Below are positions 27,172 to 36,014 of a stretch of 37,265 bases of DNA, piece after piece. The notes below the pieces were generated by a model. The model saw only the letters and a list, made by a program, of their open reading frames with translations, searched no databases and was not told where the DNA came from. How positions within the stretch are numbered: position 1 is the stretch's first letter; every line of letters begins with the position of its first letter. The stretch comes from Bacteroidota bacterium (GTDB taxonomy: Bacteria > Bacteroidota > Bacteroidia > B-17B0 > Aurantibacillaceae): contig JABDCR010000026.1 of NCBI GenBank assembly GCA_013288015.1, forward strand, positions 1-37,265, given 5' to 3'. A program made the translations under genes and the position numbers.

Positions 27172-27492
27172 ATGTTTCGCATCATAACCCTGTTTACAGT
27201 CACCTTTTCGTTATTTACTTTTAAAGTAAACGCACAAGAAAAAAAGCAAAAAATAAATTATGAAAAAGAAGGCTATGTTAAAGCCGAGGTTATTCATTAT
27301 AAAGTGGAGGGATGTGGTTATTTAATTGAGCTTGCGGATAAAACAAAAATAGCCCCTGATAAACTGGCAAATGAGTTTAAAAATGATAAAGAAAAAATTT
27401 GGGTTAAATATTCGGTAGCAAAAAAGCAACCGATGTCAACTTGTATGGCGGGAAAACTTGCTGAGATAGTCGATATAAAAAAGAGGAAGTAA
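27172..27492 (+). CDS. small secreted protein of unknown function
   Basis: 106 residues with a signal peptide ending at VNAQ (residue 21). The mature part has a GYVKAEVIHYKVEGCGYLIEL core and a second cysteine in STCMAGK, so one disulfide is possible. The beta-strand pattern could be a small OB-like fold, but this is a guess. It converges on the SprB-repeat gene with no gap: the two stop codons are directly adjacent (27490-27492 and 27493-27495), so there is no room for a terminator. Confidence 0.72.
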   Translation: MFRIITLFTVTFSLFTFKVNAQEKKQKINYEKEGYVKAEVIHYKVEGCGYLIELADKTKIAPDKLANEFKNDKEKIWVKYSVAKKQPMSTCMAGKLAEIVDIKKRK

Positions 27493-30400
27493 TTATCGTA
27501 CTACCGATACAATGCCTTTATATTGATGAGGCTTACCAAAAACATCATATAAATCTACTTTCCAAACATAGGTATCTTCTTGTACTATATGATCATTTTT
27601 AGTGCCATCCCATCCTTGATATGGGTCTGTTGTATGGTGAAACATAACACCCCACCTATCAAATATCCATAAATTATAACGGCCATCATCCCAACCGGTC
27701 CCTTCGGGTAAAAAATGTTCGTTTTTACCATCGCCATTTGGTGTTACACAATTAGGTGCGTAGAAAGTAAAAACAGGATCTATAATTATTTCTTTCGTAA
27801 TAGAATCTATGCAACCCTGAATGTTTACAACGACTAAAGTTACCGAATAAGTCCCCTCAGGATAAAACGTATATGAAGCGTTTTGTGTATTTGTACTATA
27901 GTTTTGACCAATAAAATCCCACGTATTAGTAGTAATTACACCGGTAGATAAATTTGTAAAATTAATGGTGTTATCATAAACATCTGTTTCAAATGTCGAT
28001 GCGGTAAAATCTGCGTGTGGTTGCGAATACACATTTATTGTATCAACAAACCCAGAAGAATCACGGCACCCATTTGTAGAGACCCCATGCAAAGTAGGGT
28101 GATATATACCAGAGGCAGTATATGTATGTGTAGTGCCGTTTGGTGCTGAACTGGTATACCCATCACCAAAATTCCAAGACCAACTATTGGCAACAATATT
28201 ATTTACACCAACCGGAGAGAAACTTGCTGTTAGTGGAGCACAACCAGCTAAAGGAGTAGCGCTATATGTTATCACAGGAATGGGGCGGGTAACAACAATT
28301 CCTGTAGTTGTTGCGGTAGTAACCGTACAGCCGTCTGATAATACAGCCGTATAGGTGGTGGTGGTGTTTTGAACCGTCGGAGTTACTGTTAGTGTATCTC
28401 CCATATCGCCCGAAGGAAGCCAAGTTACGCTGTAATAATTAGCACCTAATCCTCCGGTTTCAGTTAACGCAACTAATTGAGCCGGTTGCCCAGGACAAAC
28501 CGTATCGTTTGTACTCACTGTAATATTTAATGGAGCCAACACATTTACTATTGCCGTATCAGAAGGACCCGGACAACCTTTAGAATCTTGCACAGATACA
28601 GTATAAATATTGATTCCGGACGGAGGACTAACATTTATATTAGTACCATTGTTTCCTCCGGGTGTCCAAGTATATGTATATACACCTGCGTTTCCACCTA
28701 TGGCCAACGCAGAAATAACCGCTGTTTGTCCATTACAAATAGCTTGTCCCGACGCAGTAATAGTAATGGGCGGTGGCTCTATTATTGTTGCAACCGCTAC
28801 AGCAGGACAACCTACCGCATCAACTGCTAATATGGTATAGGTGGTTCCTCCCACATTTGCCGATAAATTACCGGCTGTTGCATTAGCTCCGCCGCTTGGC
28901 ATCCAAGTATATGATATAGCGCCCGTGCCCCCACCGGGAGTTACTGAAATTATGCCATCGCTTCCTCCATTACAAGTAACATTTGTAGTTGTAGGAATAG
29001 ACAATGTTAATGCAGGTGTTCCGGAAACAGAATACGTTGCTGTTTGAGAACAATTGTGACTGTCATTTACAGTAATAGTATATATAATGTTTCCTGTAAG
29101 ATTATTTGCCGTTGTATTATTCCCCCCTGTTGGAGTCCAAGTATATGTATAGTTTGGAGTTCCTCCTCCGGCAGTACAATTTGTGCTTCCGTTGGCATTT
29201 CCACAAGTAGCTGGTGTTCCGGTAGCAGTAACGGTTAGTGGCGTGGGTTGATTTATTGTTACTGCAATTGTTGCTGTGCATGTAACAATATCAGTAACAT
29301 TAACCGTATAACTTCCTTGCGATAAGTTATTTATTATTGAATCAATTCCACCGCCAGTTGACCAGGTATAAGTAAATGGTCCTGTGCCAGTTCCTGCATT
29401 TATACTAACTGTAGCGCTTCCATCAGACAAGCCATTACAAGAAACATCTGTTGATGTTATGCTTAAAACGGGCGAAGGAAGATTACCAACAGTTACTGTA
29501 TTGGTAGTAAAACAACCCAAAGAATCTGCTACCGAAACAATATAAACTCCTGGGGCACAATTAGGTATAGTAGCGGTTGTTGCCCCGCCGGGTGTCCACG
29601 AGTAAGTATATCCTGTTTGTGCTGGAAACCCGCCTGTAGCAGCAGCAGTAGTTGTTCCGTTATTATTTCCGCAACTTGCAGGGGTACTTGTTACAGTTAC
29701 AACTACAGCTGATTGTTGAGATACTGTAACCTGTGCAGAGTAGGTACAAGCATTTGCATCTACACCATTAATCGTATAAGTTCCTAAACCCAAACCAGTA
29801 GCGTTTGCCGTGTTACCACCTATTGGACTCCAAGTATATGTATATGGTGATACACCACCTGAAACAACGATGCTTGCAGACCCATTTGAATTTCCGCAAG
29901 TAGCGGCCGTACTAGATGTTACGGTAGTTATAGCACTTGGTTGAGCAATAGTAATTACATTAGTAACTGCACAAGGGCTTGCATCTGTTACAACAATTGT
30001 ATATGTGCCTTGTGGTAAATTATTTGCCGTAGCACCTGTACCACCAATTGGGGACCACGAATAAGTAATTGGAGTGGCACCACCCACAACATTGGCTGTA
30101 CCACTACCATTATTTCCTCCATTACAAGTTACGCTAGTTGATGTTACTGTAACTTGCGGCCCTGAACTATTAGCCACTTGTACTGTTTGTGTGCCGGTAC
30201 AAGAGTTTCCGTCTGTAACTGTTAATGTATATAAGCCTGCCGCTAAATTGGATGCTGTTGTACCGGTTCCGCCACTTGGTGTCCACGAATAAGTATATGT
30301 TCCCGCACCGGTACCCCCGGTAACCGAAGTTGCTGTAGCTGTTCCGTTGTTAGAGTTACAGCTTGCAGCTGTGCTTGATAAGGTTATAACAATAGGGTTT

Positions 30401-31659
30401 GGTTGTGTTATGGTTACGGTTGTTTGCGTTGGACAAGCATCAGGGTCAGTTACAGAAACCGTATAGGTTCCGGCATTTAAACCGGTTGCTGTTGCCGTGT
30501 TAGCTCCATTAGACCAAGAATAAGTAGGTGCTGTTCCTCCTGTTGCTAAAGCAGTAGCAGACCCCTGTGTATTACAAGCGGCATTAGAAAAGGAGGTAAT
30601 AGAAACACCCATAACATGTACCACTTTAGTAGCGGTATCAGGAGGATTACACGCCCCACCCGATGCAATAACAGTAACAGTATAGGTTCCTGGCCCACTA
30701 AATGTATGAGATGGGTTTTCAGCCGCCGATGTATTAGTTGCACCGGATGCCGCATCTCCAAAATTCCAAGCCCATGTATTAGTAGGACAGGCTTTTGCTC
30801 CGGAGTTAAAATTTATTGTATTTCCGCCACCGCAAGTAGTTGTTATTGTGGTGGTGTTAATTATACCATTTCCAATAGCAACGGAATCAATTGCCAAACC
30901 ATCAAAATCATTACAAGTATAACCTGCCCCAAGTGTAAATCTAAACAGCACATTAGGTTGTCCCGCTAAACCTGTTAAACAATGTTGTGCGGTAACCCAA
31001 TGGCCTAATCCATTACCACCCACACAATTAGTTCCGGGGCTAGTAGGGTCCCACCCGGCACCACCCGCTTGCGTATTACCACACCAGCCTGTTTTAGAGG
31101 CTACGAAACCCGTAGGCAGATTAAGAAATTTAATATTACCATAGTTATACCAATAAGCTGTGTTACAATCAGCTGGATCATTAAGTGCTCCCACATCCTG
31201 CCAAGTAGTTCCATTGTCTATTGATGATTGAAGATTTCCCCCATCAAATTTATATTCAAGATCATAAAACAATTTGAATTGAATATGTGGATATTGAAGA
31301 TTGGTAAAATTATAACACGGGCTTAGTATATATGATTCCTGATTAAATTTATAAAAAGAACCGGTTAACCCTCCTGCACACCAACATTTAGTTCCACTAC
31401 CTGCGCTTTGTATAACATATGTGTGGTTTGGTAATCCCCACGTCCAATCACAGGTTCCTGCCACAGAACTAGTTGGTGCTGTAATAGCAGTCCAAACAGG
31501 TGCACCTTCAAAATCTTCTACATGAGGAAAAGCACTAATACAGGGTTGAGCTTTTGCTGTTGGATGGATGGCAACAAACAAAAACAAAAACAGCCATGCA
31601 AATAAACCGGAAAGGGGGTAAGTCGTAAAAGTGTTTTTTTTATGTAAACCCATTTTCAT
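27493..31659 (-). CDS. T9SS-exported SprB-repeat/PKD surface protein
   Basis: 1388 residues from the ATG at 31659 (a GTG six codons upstream is also possible). After a signal peptide (ending TAKAQ) comes a ~230-residue jelly-roll-like domain beginning with FPHVEDFEG. A PKD domain (WNFGDAASG) follows, then about ten tandem units of ~75 residues. Eight are clear SprB-type repeats (CNGGNNGS or CGNSNGS, then YTYTWSP, GTYTV-VTD); the last two are degenerate. Two more PKD-like domains (WSWNFGDGY; TWDFIGQNY) precede the C-terminal gliding-motility domain (TPNGDGKNEHF, FDRWGVMFH, YVWKVDLYD), the sorting signal for type IX secretion. It is expected on the cell surface, as an adhesin or gliding-related filament. 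Convergent with the small secreted protein gene. Confidence 0.93.
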   Translation of the reverse strand: MKMGLHKKNTFTTYPLSGLFAWLFLFLFVAIHPTAKAQPCISAFPHVEDFEGAPVWTAITAPTSSVAGTCDWTWGLPNHTYVIQSAGSGTKCWCAGGLTGSFYKFNQESYILSPCYNFTNLQYPHIQFKLFYDLEYKFDGGNLQSSIDNGTTWQDVGALNDPADCNTAYWYNYGNIKFLNLPTGFVASKTGWCGNTQAGGAGWDPTSPGTNCVGGNGLGHWVTAQHCLTGLAGQPNVLFRFTLGAGYTCNDFDGLAIDSVAIGNGIINTTTITTTCGGGNTINFNSGAKACPTNTWAWNFGDAASGATNTSAAENPSHTFSGPGTYTVTVIASGGACNPPDTATKVVHVMGVSITSFSNAACNTQGSATALATGGTAPTYSWSNGANTATATGLNAGTYTVSVTDPDACPTQTTVTITQPNPIVITLSSTAASCNSNNGTATATSVTGGTGAGTYTYSWTPSGGTGTTASNLAAGLYTLTVTDGNSCTGTQTVQVANSSGPQVTVTSTSVTCNGGNNGSGTANVVGGATPITYSWSPIGGTGATANNLPQGTYTIVVTDASPCAVTNVITIAQPSAITTVTSSTAATCGNSNGSASIVVSGGVSPYTYTWSPIGGNTANATGLGLGTYTINGVDANACTYSAQVTVSQQSAVVVTVTSTPASCGNNNGTTTAAATGGFPAQTGYTYSWTPGGATTATIPNCAPGVYIVSVADSLGCFTTNTVTVGNLPSPVLSITSTDVSCNGLSDGSATVSINAGTGTGPFTYTWSTGGGIDSIINNLSQGSYTVNVTDIVTCTATIAVTINQPTPLTVTATGTPATCGNANGSTNCTAGGGTPNYTYTWTPTGGNNTTANNLTGNIIYTITVNDSHNCSQTATYSVSGTPALTLSIPTTTNVTCNGGSDGIISVTPGGGTGAISYTWMPSGGANATAGNLSANVGGTTYTILAVDAVGCPAVAVATIIEPPPITITASGQAICNGQTAVISALAIGGNAGVYTYTWTPGGNNGTNINVSPPSGINIYTVSVQDSKGCPGPSDTAIVNVLAPLNITVSTNDTVCPGQPAQLVALTETGGLGANYYSVTWLPSGDMGDTLTVTPTVQNTTTTYTAVLSDGCTVTTATTTGIVVTRPIPVITYSATPLAGCAPLTASFSPVGVNNIVANSWSWNFGDGYTSSAPNGTTHTYTASGIYHPTLHGVSTNGCRDSSGFVDTINVYSQPHADFTASTFETDVYDNTINFTNLSTGVITTNTWDFIGQNYSTNTQNASYTFYPEGTYSVTLVVVNIQGCIDSITKEIIIDPVFTFYAPNCVTPNGDGKNEHFLPEGTGWDDGRYNLWIFDRWGVMFHHTTDPYQGWDGTKNDHIVQEDTYVWKVDLYDVFGKPHQYKGIVSVVR

Positions 31660-31912
31660 TTTCAAAACTGTGTGCACAATGTTTTTATGAAAGTGGTTAA
31701 GGATAGAATTCCCTTAGGGTGTTCACTTCAGTTTTAAGCAAAAATATCTTGTTATACTTTAATATGCGCCTAGTTCAAGATTATCTTATTGTAAACTTTT
31801 TTCAGCAAAACAATAATAAAACTTTTTTCTGTTCGAATTCTGAAGATTTTTGTTAAAAAACGACTTAACCAACAAAAAATCACTTATTTAGGGTCGATAT
31901 TTTTCAAAAACA

Positions 31913-32131
31913 ATGTTACCCGACCCAAAATTGCTCTTACAATTAGTGGAGATGAAAATGCCTTTTGGTAAATTTAAAGGAATGCTTTTGTGCGATTTGC
32001 CTGTATCGTATTTAGAGTGGTTTAACCGAAAGGGTTTTCCCGAAGGTAGGTTGGGTGTACTTTTACAAACCATGCTAGAAATTAAAATGAATGGTTTAGA
32101 TGATTTGCTAAAACCCTTAAAGAAAAAATAA
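31913..32131 (+). CDS. DUF3820 family protein
   Basis: 72 residues, nearly all one domain: MPFGKFKGMLLCDLPVSYLEW, then NRKGFPEGRLGVLL and NGLDDLLKPL. This matches DUF3820 (PFGKYKG...DLP..YL.WF...G), a small family of unknown function; homologues have been suggested to relate to exonuclease-like proteins. Full length. It precedes the SRPBCC gene by 33 bp on the same strand. Confidence 0.88.
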   Translation: MLPDPKLLLQLVEMKMPFGKFKGMLLCDLPVSYLEWFNRKGFPEGRLGVLLQTMLEIKMNGLDDLLKPLKKK

Positions 32132-32133
32132 AT

Positions 32134-32141
32134 TACATTTG
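32134..32141 (+). promoter_or_regulatory. possible -7 promoter element for the SRPBCC gene
   Basis: TACATTTG fits TAnnTTTG exactly and lies 23 bp before the ATG at 32165, directly after the DUF3820 stop. No well-spaced -33 element is seen, so this may be chance in AT-rich DNA. Confidence 0.35.
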
Positions 32142-32164
32142 ATTACTTACCTGCAAATTATAAA

Positions 32165-32545
32165 ATGAAAGAATACAAAAATTATTATATCATAACCGGC
32201 CCGGTTGATGAGGTTTATATTGCGTTAACAAACCCGTTTACTATTGGTTTGTGGACGGGTGAAGAAGACGCAATAATGAGCACAGAAGAAGGCAGCGAGT
32301 TTTCTATAATGGGTGATAGTATAGTGGGTAAAAATTTAGAGTTTATCAAGAATAAAAAAATAGTACAACAATGGTATTTTGGCGAGGATGAAGAAACTCC
32401 ATCTATCGTTACATTAAAATTGCACAATCACAAAGAAGGCACCTCGGTAGAATTACACCACAGCAATATACCTGATGAGGCATACAGAGATATTGTTGAT
32501 GGCTGGAATACTATTTACTTTAAAGGATTAAGAGATTTTTTTTAA
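32165..32545 (+). CDS. SRPBCC/AHSA1-like protein
   Basis: 126 residues. The pattern (ITGPVDEVYIALTNPFTIGL at the start, IVQQWYFGE in the middle, and a C-terminal helix VDGWNTIYFKGLRDF) fits the START-like/AHA1-like fold with a ligand-binding cavity. Members have varied roles (Hsp90 activation in eukaryotes, ligand binding or unknown in bacteria), so no function is assigned. It is followed after 3 bp by the flavoprotein gene, suggesting cotranslation. Confidence 0.83.
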   Translation: MKEYKNYYIITGPVDEVYIALTNPFTIGLWTGEEDAIMSTEEGSEFSIMGDSIVGKNLEFIKNKKIVQQWYFGEDEETPSIVTLKLHNHKEGTSVELHHSNIPDEAYRDIVDGWNTIYFKGLRDFF

Positions 32546-32548
32546 TCG

Positions 32549-33760
32549 GTGCAAACAATTAAAAAATCGGTAGCTATAATTGGCAGCGGTCCAGCCGCAT
32601 TAATGTTGGCCGCTACATTAAATGAAAATATTTTTGATGTAACTGTTTATGAAAAAAATTATGCCCCTGCCCGTAAATTTTTAGTGGCAGGTGATGGCGG
32701 TTTTAATTTAACCCATTCAGAAAACATAGAACAATTTATAACACGTTATACCCCACAATCATTTTTAGAAAAAAGTCTTCGCTCGTTTACAAATGAAGAT
32801 TTGTGTAGTTGGTTAAAACAAATAGAGATTGAAACATACACGGGTACAAGCAAAAGAATTTTCCCTATAAAAGGAATAAAGCCAATTGGTGTTTTGAGTG
32901 CAATATTAAATGAATTAAAGAACAAAAATGTTCAATTAAAAACCAAGCACAAATGGAATGGTTGGAACAACAAAAAAGAACTTATTATAGAGCACAACGC
33001 AGAAGAATTTTTTGTAAAGGCTGAGATTGTAGTTTTTGCCTTAGGCGGAGCAAGTTGGGCTAAAACAGGATCTGATGGAAGTTGGAAAAAATTATTTGCA
33101 GATAAGGGTGTTGAAATAATTCCTTTTCAGGCATCTAATTGTGCGTATCAAATTAAATGGGAAGATAAACTCTTAAAACAAGCCGAAGGCAAAAGCTTAA
33201 AAAACATTTCGATTACTTGTAACGACACAGAAAGAAAGGGAGAGGTTGTTATAACTAAATTTGGTATAGAAGGGGGGGCAATATATGGATTAAGCCCACA
33301 GATACGAGAACAATTAAATAAAAACAAAACGGCAACTATTTTTCTTGATTTAAAGCCAAGTTTATCGGTTGATGTAATTAAAAACAAACTTATTCTCAAA
33401 AAAGATAAAACACTCACTACAACTTTAAAAGAAGAACTAAACCTAAGCTCAATACAAGTTACTTTATTAAAAAGTATTATAGATAAAGAAGAATTTCTTG
33501 ATACAAATATTCTTGCTGAAAGAATAAAAAAACTACGATTGCAAATAAACTCCATAGCACCCATAGACGAAGCTATTTCTACGGTAGGCGGTATTTCGTT
33601 ACAAGAGGTTGATGATTGCTTTCAATTAAAAAAACTACCCCATCACTATACGATTGGCGAAATGTTAAACTGGGACGCTCCCACCGGGGGCTATTTATTG
33701 CAGGCTTGTTTTAGCATGGGGGCTTTTTTAGGCAAACAACTTAATTCAAGCATCAAATAA
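32549..33760 (+). CDS. HI0933/BaiN-like NAD(P)/FAD-dependent flavoprotein
   Basis: 403 residues from GTG at 32549, 3 bp after the previous stop. The FAD dinucleotide motif is VAIIGSGPAALMLAATL; the next hallmark, ARKFLVAGDGGFNLTHSE, identifies the HI0933-like flavoproteins, and the C-terminal GEMLNWDAPTGGYLLQACFS with the FAD-contacting glycines completes it. It appears closest to the PP_4765-type subfamily (TIGR03862) by eye. The physiological substrate is unknown. The end is 23 bp before the marR operator palindrome. Confidence 0.9.
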   Translation: MQTIKKSVAIIGSGPAALMLAATLNENIFDVTVYEKNYAPARKFLVAGDGGFNLTHSENIEQFITRYTPQSFLEKSLRSFTNEDLCSWLKQIEIETYTGTSKRIFPIKGIKPIGVLSAILNELKNKNVQLKTKHKWNGWNNKKELIIEHNAEEFFVKAEIVVFALGGASWAKTGSDGSWKKLFADKGVEIIPFQASNCAYQIKWEDKLLKQAEGKSLKNISITCNDTERKGEVVITKFGIEGGAIYGLSPQIREQLNKNKTATIFLDLKPSLSVDVIKNKLILKKDKTLTTTLKEELNLSSIQVTLLKSIIDKEEFLDTNILAERIKKLRLQINSIAPIDEAISTVGGISLQEVDDCFQLKKLPHHYTIGEMLNWDAPTGGYLLQACFSMGAFLGKQLNSSIK

Positions 33761-33783
33761 GTTATAATTATTTAACACATATA

Positions 33784-33808
33784 AAATAGTTAGCATTGCT
33801 AACTATTT
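33784..33808. promoter_or_regulatory. perfect 11-bp inverted repeat, probable MarR operator
   Basis: Arms AAATAGTTAGC (33784-33794) and GCTAACTATTT (33798-33808) are perfect complements around an ATT spacer. The palindrome sits between the flavoprotein stop and the marR start and covers the presumed -33 region of the marR promoter. The size and symmetry suit a MarR-family dimer and autorepression. A role in ending the flavoprotein transcript is an alternative, but the stem is AT-rich. Confidence 0.75.
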
Positions 33809-33818
33809 ATTTTATTGG

Positions 33819-36005
33819 CTAAGTTTGTGCTCTGTTTAAGATGAGCAAAGACGAAAAAAAACTATACAAAAACATGCCGCTGGGTAAGCTTTGTTCTATG
33901 GTTACCAAACCATACTTTGGCGCACTTACACTTAAAACAGAGCATTTAAAAATTGAAAAAAACTTTTCTGTTCTTATTTTATTAGAAGAAAACAAAAACT
34001 GCACAGGAAGCCCCCCTCGCGGACCACCGCTAGCCGAAATAGTTTGCTCTTGTGATACAAATACTTTTCCTTCGGGCATGTTTTTGGTTATTTTACTTGC
34101 ATAATCTGCCCACTCTTGTTGCGACCTTGTACGTTGACTTGCGGTATCTTTCATCATTAAGCGTATAGAACCTGAGTTAACCGAACCCGCACCAACAAAC
34201 CCGGGCGAGGTAACAGATAAAACCATACGCTGATCCTTAATACTATCTTCTAACGTTTTTGCAAGTTTATCCATAAACTTATCCATGTATTCAAATGACG
34301 TTCCTTCAGGTGCAGTGGTAGTAATGCGTAACCAACTTCTATCATCGAGCGGAGCTAACTCAGATGGAATAACCCTCATAATAAGAACAATCAAACCAAT
34401 AGATGCTGCTATTATGAATCCTGCTATTTTGCGCCTGTTTAAAAAATTTCCTACCGCTTGAAAATACCCATCTTCCATTCTCTGAAAGAAAGGCTCGGTC
34501 ATTTCATAAAATTTACTTTTTTTATGTGTTTTACTTACCAGTTTTGCGTTAAGCATTGGTGTAAGTGTTAGTGATACAAAAGCAGATATAAGTACCGCAC
34601 CCGCTATAACCACACCAAACTCTCTGAATAATTGTCCCACAAAACCTTGCAAAAATATTACCGGTAAAAACACCGCAACCAATGTTATTGAAGTAGATAC
34701 AACGGCAAAGAAAATTTCTTTAGATCCTTTGTGTGCAGCTTCTTCGGGATCCATGCCATCTTCAATTTTTTTGTATATGTTTTCGGTTACAACTATACCG
34801 TCATCCACCACCAAACCTGTAGCCAATACAATTGCTAAAAGTGTTAGCACATTAATAGAATAGCCCATAATGTACATAATAAAGAAAGCTCCGATTAACG
34901 AAACAGGTAAATCAATAAGCGGTCGAAAAGCTATAACCCAATCGCGGAAAAATAAATAGATAATTAGTACTACCAAAATAATAGCAATGATTAAAGTTTC
35001 TTCTACTTCTGAAAGTGCTTTGCGTACAAACTTGGTGTTATCTAATGCAATGTCAATTTTATAATCTTTAGGTGTTTCTCTTTTAATTTTTTCCATCCGC
35101 TTGTAAAACTCGTCGGCAATATCAATATAGTTGGCACCCGGTTGCGGCACAATGCCTAAACCAATCATGCTTACGCCACCAATTTTTAACCCTGTTTCAT
35201 AGCTTTCGGGGCCTAATTCCACACGACCAATGTCTTTAAAGCGAACTATTTGTGTGCTATTTGTTTTTAAAATTAAATTTTCAAAGTCAGTTACATTATT
35301 TAAACGACCTTCGGTTTGTACAATTAATTCATTGCTGCGTCCCGTTACTTTACCCGATGGAGATTCAAGGTTCTCGGTGGCAAGTGCTTTTTGTATATCT
35401 AAAGGGGTCAACCCGTATGCCGCTAATTTTTCCGGATTCATCCATAAGCGCATAGCATATTTTTTTTGCCCCCATATTTGTATGGTGCTAACACCTGGTA
35501 TAGTTTGCAAACCTTCTACTAAAACATTTTCAGCATAATCATCCACCTCTAAAATAGAACGGGTGTTACTTTGAATGGTCATACTTACTATAGCGTCGCT
35601 ATTTGCATCTGCTTTTGTTACGGTAGGTAATGCATCAATGTCTTGTGGTAATAAACGAACTGCTTGCGACACTTTATCGCGCACATCATTAGCTGCGCTT
35701 TCTAAATTAGCCCCTAAATTAAATTCAACGGTTATACTACTAACCCCTTGTGCGCTTGTTGATGAAATAGTTCGGATACCATCTATGCCATTAATAACAT
35801 TTTCAAGAGGCTCTGTTATTTGTGATTCAATTACTTCGGCACTGGCTCCAGTATAACTAGTTCTAACTGTAATAATGGGTGGGTCAATTGCCGGAAACTC
35901 ACGTACACCGAGAAACTTGTAACCTATCACTCCAAACAATAGGATGATAAGGCTCATTACAATGGCAAGAACGGGTCTGTTTATACTTGTGGATGAAATA
36001 TTCAT
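33819..36005 (-). CDS. RND efflux transporter, inner-membrane subunit, C-terminally truncated
   Basis: The frame encodes 728 residues; AcrB-like pumps have about 1040. Residues 1-670 are genuine: first helix IVMSLIILLFGVIGYKFLGV, the large periplasmic loop, helices from 336, the proton-relay Asp401/Asp402 in ATGLVVDDGIVVTE, and the second loop up to GGPRGGLPVQF. After Phe670 homology stops: the last 58 residues are the antisense of marR and its upstream region. The second half of the second porter loop and helices 8-12 are missing, so the product should not pump. The gene follows the adaptor gene by 9 bp. The break is a rearrangement or an assembly error, not a point mutation. Confidence 0.9.
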   Translation of the reverse strand: MNISSTSINRPVLAIVMSLIILLFGVIGYKFLGVREFPAIDPPIITVRTSYTGASAEVIESQITEPLENVINGIDGIRTISSTSAQGVSSITVEFNLGANLESAANDVRDKVSQAVRLLPQDIDALPTVTKADANSDAIVSMTIQSNTRSILEVDDYAENVLVEGLQTIPGVSTIQIWGQKKYAMRLWMNPEKLAAYGLTPLDIQKALATENLESPSGKVTGRSNELIVQTEGRLNNVTDFENLILKTNSTQIVRFKDIGRVELGPESYETGLKIGGVSMIGLGIVPQPGANYIDIADEFYKRMEKIKRETPKDYKIDIALDNTKFVRKALSEVEETLIIAIILVVLIIYLFFRDWVIAFRPLIDLPVSLIGAFFIMYIMGYSINVLTLLAIVLATGLVVDDGIVVTENIYKKIEDGMDPEEAAHKGSKEIFFAVVSTSITLVAVFLPVIFLQGFVGQLFREFGVVIAGAVLISAFVSLTLTPMLNAKLVSKTHKKSKFYEMTEPFFQRMEDGYFQAVGNFLNRRKIAGFIIAASIGLIVLIMRVIPSELAPLDDRSWLRITTTAPEGTSFEYMDKFMDKLAKTLEDSIKDQRMVLSVTSPGFVGAGSVNSGSIRLMMKDTASQRTRSQQEWADYASKITKNMPEGKVFVSQEQTISASGGPRGGLPVQFLFSSNKIRTEKFFSIFKCSVLSVSAPKYGLVTIEQSLPSGMFLYSFFSSLLILNRAQT
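33820..33827 (+). promoter_or_regulatory. probable -7 promoter element of marR
   Basis: TAAGTTTG fits TAnnTTTG exactly. A TTG in the operator (33796-33798) is 21 bp upstream, acceptable as the -33 element. The ATG of marR is 13 bp downstream. The truncated RND frame on the other strand ends inside this box. Confidence 0.65.
33841..34005 (+). pseudogene. MarR-family regulator, N-terminal fragment, interrupted at a rearrangement junction
   Basis: The first ~54 codons read as the start of a MarR-type protein: PLGKLCSMVTKPYFGALTLK, then HLKIEKNFSVLILLEENKNC, the dimerisation helix and first part of the winged-helix domain. In normal members the recognition helix and wing follow, but here the sequence continues as the antisense of the RND transporter gene. 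The plus-strand frame stays open to 34104 by chance. Promoter and operator are intact upstream. The missing C-terminal part resembles the minus-strand fragment at the right end of the window (37073-37265). Confidence 0.75.
33996..34006. other. rearrangement junction between marR and the RND gene
   Basis: The sequence is marR coding up to about here on the plus strand and RND coding on the minus strand from here rightwards. AAACTGCACAG can be read as the end of ENKNCT in marR and as the complement of the codons for PVQF in the RND gene (residues 667-670), so the exact join is hidden in ~10 bp of shared sequence. Confidence 0.7.
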
Positions 36006-36014
36006 TCTTCCTAA

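Noticed and set aside
28133-30969. Several long open frames antisense to the SprB-repeat gene
   Set aside because: They follow from repeated Thr/Gly/Ser-rich codons on the other strand and lack signals, start contexts or family motifs.
32134-32141. Strong promoter claim for the SRPBCC gene
   Set aside because: Only the -7 box matches, with no well-placed -33 element; kept as a low-confidence feature, not a finding.
33841-34104. Plus-strand 87-codon frame taken as a whole gene
   Set aside because: Only the first ~54 codons resemble MarR. The rest is antisense of the RND gene (complement of the GGPRGG segment), so the full frame is not a real protein.
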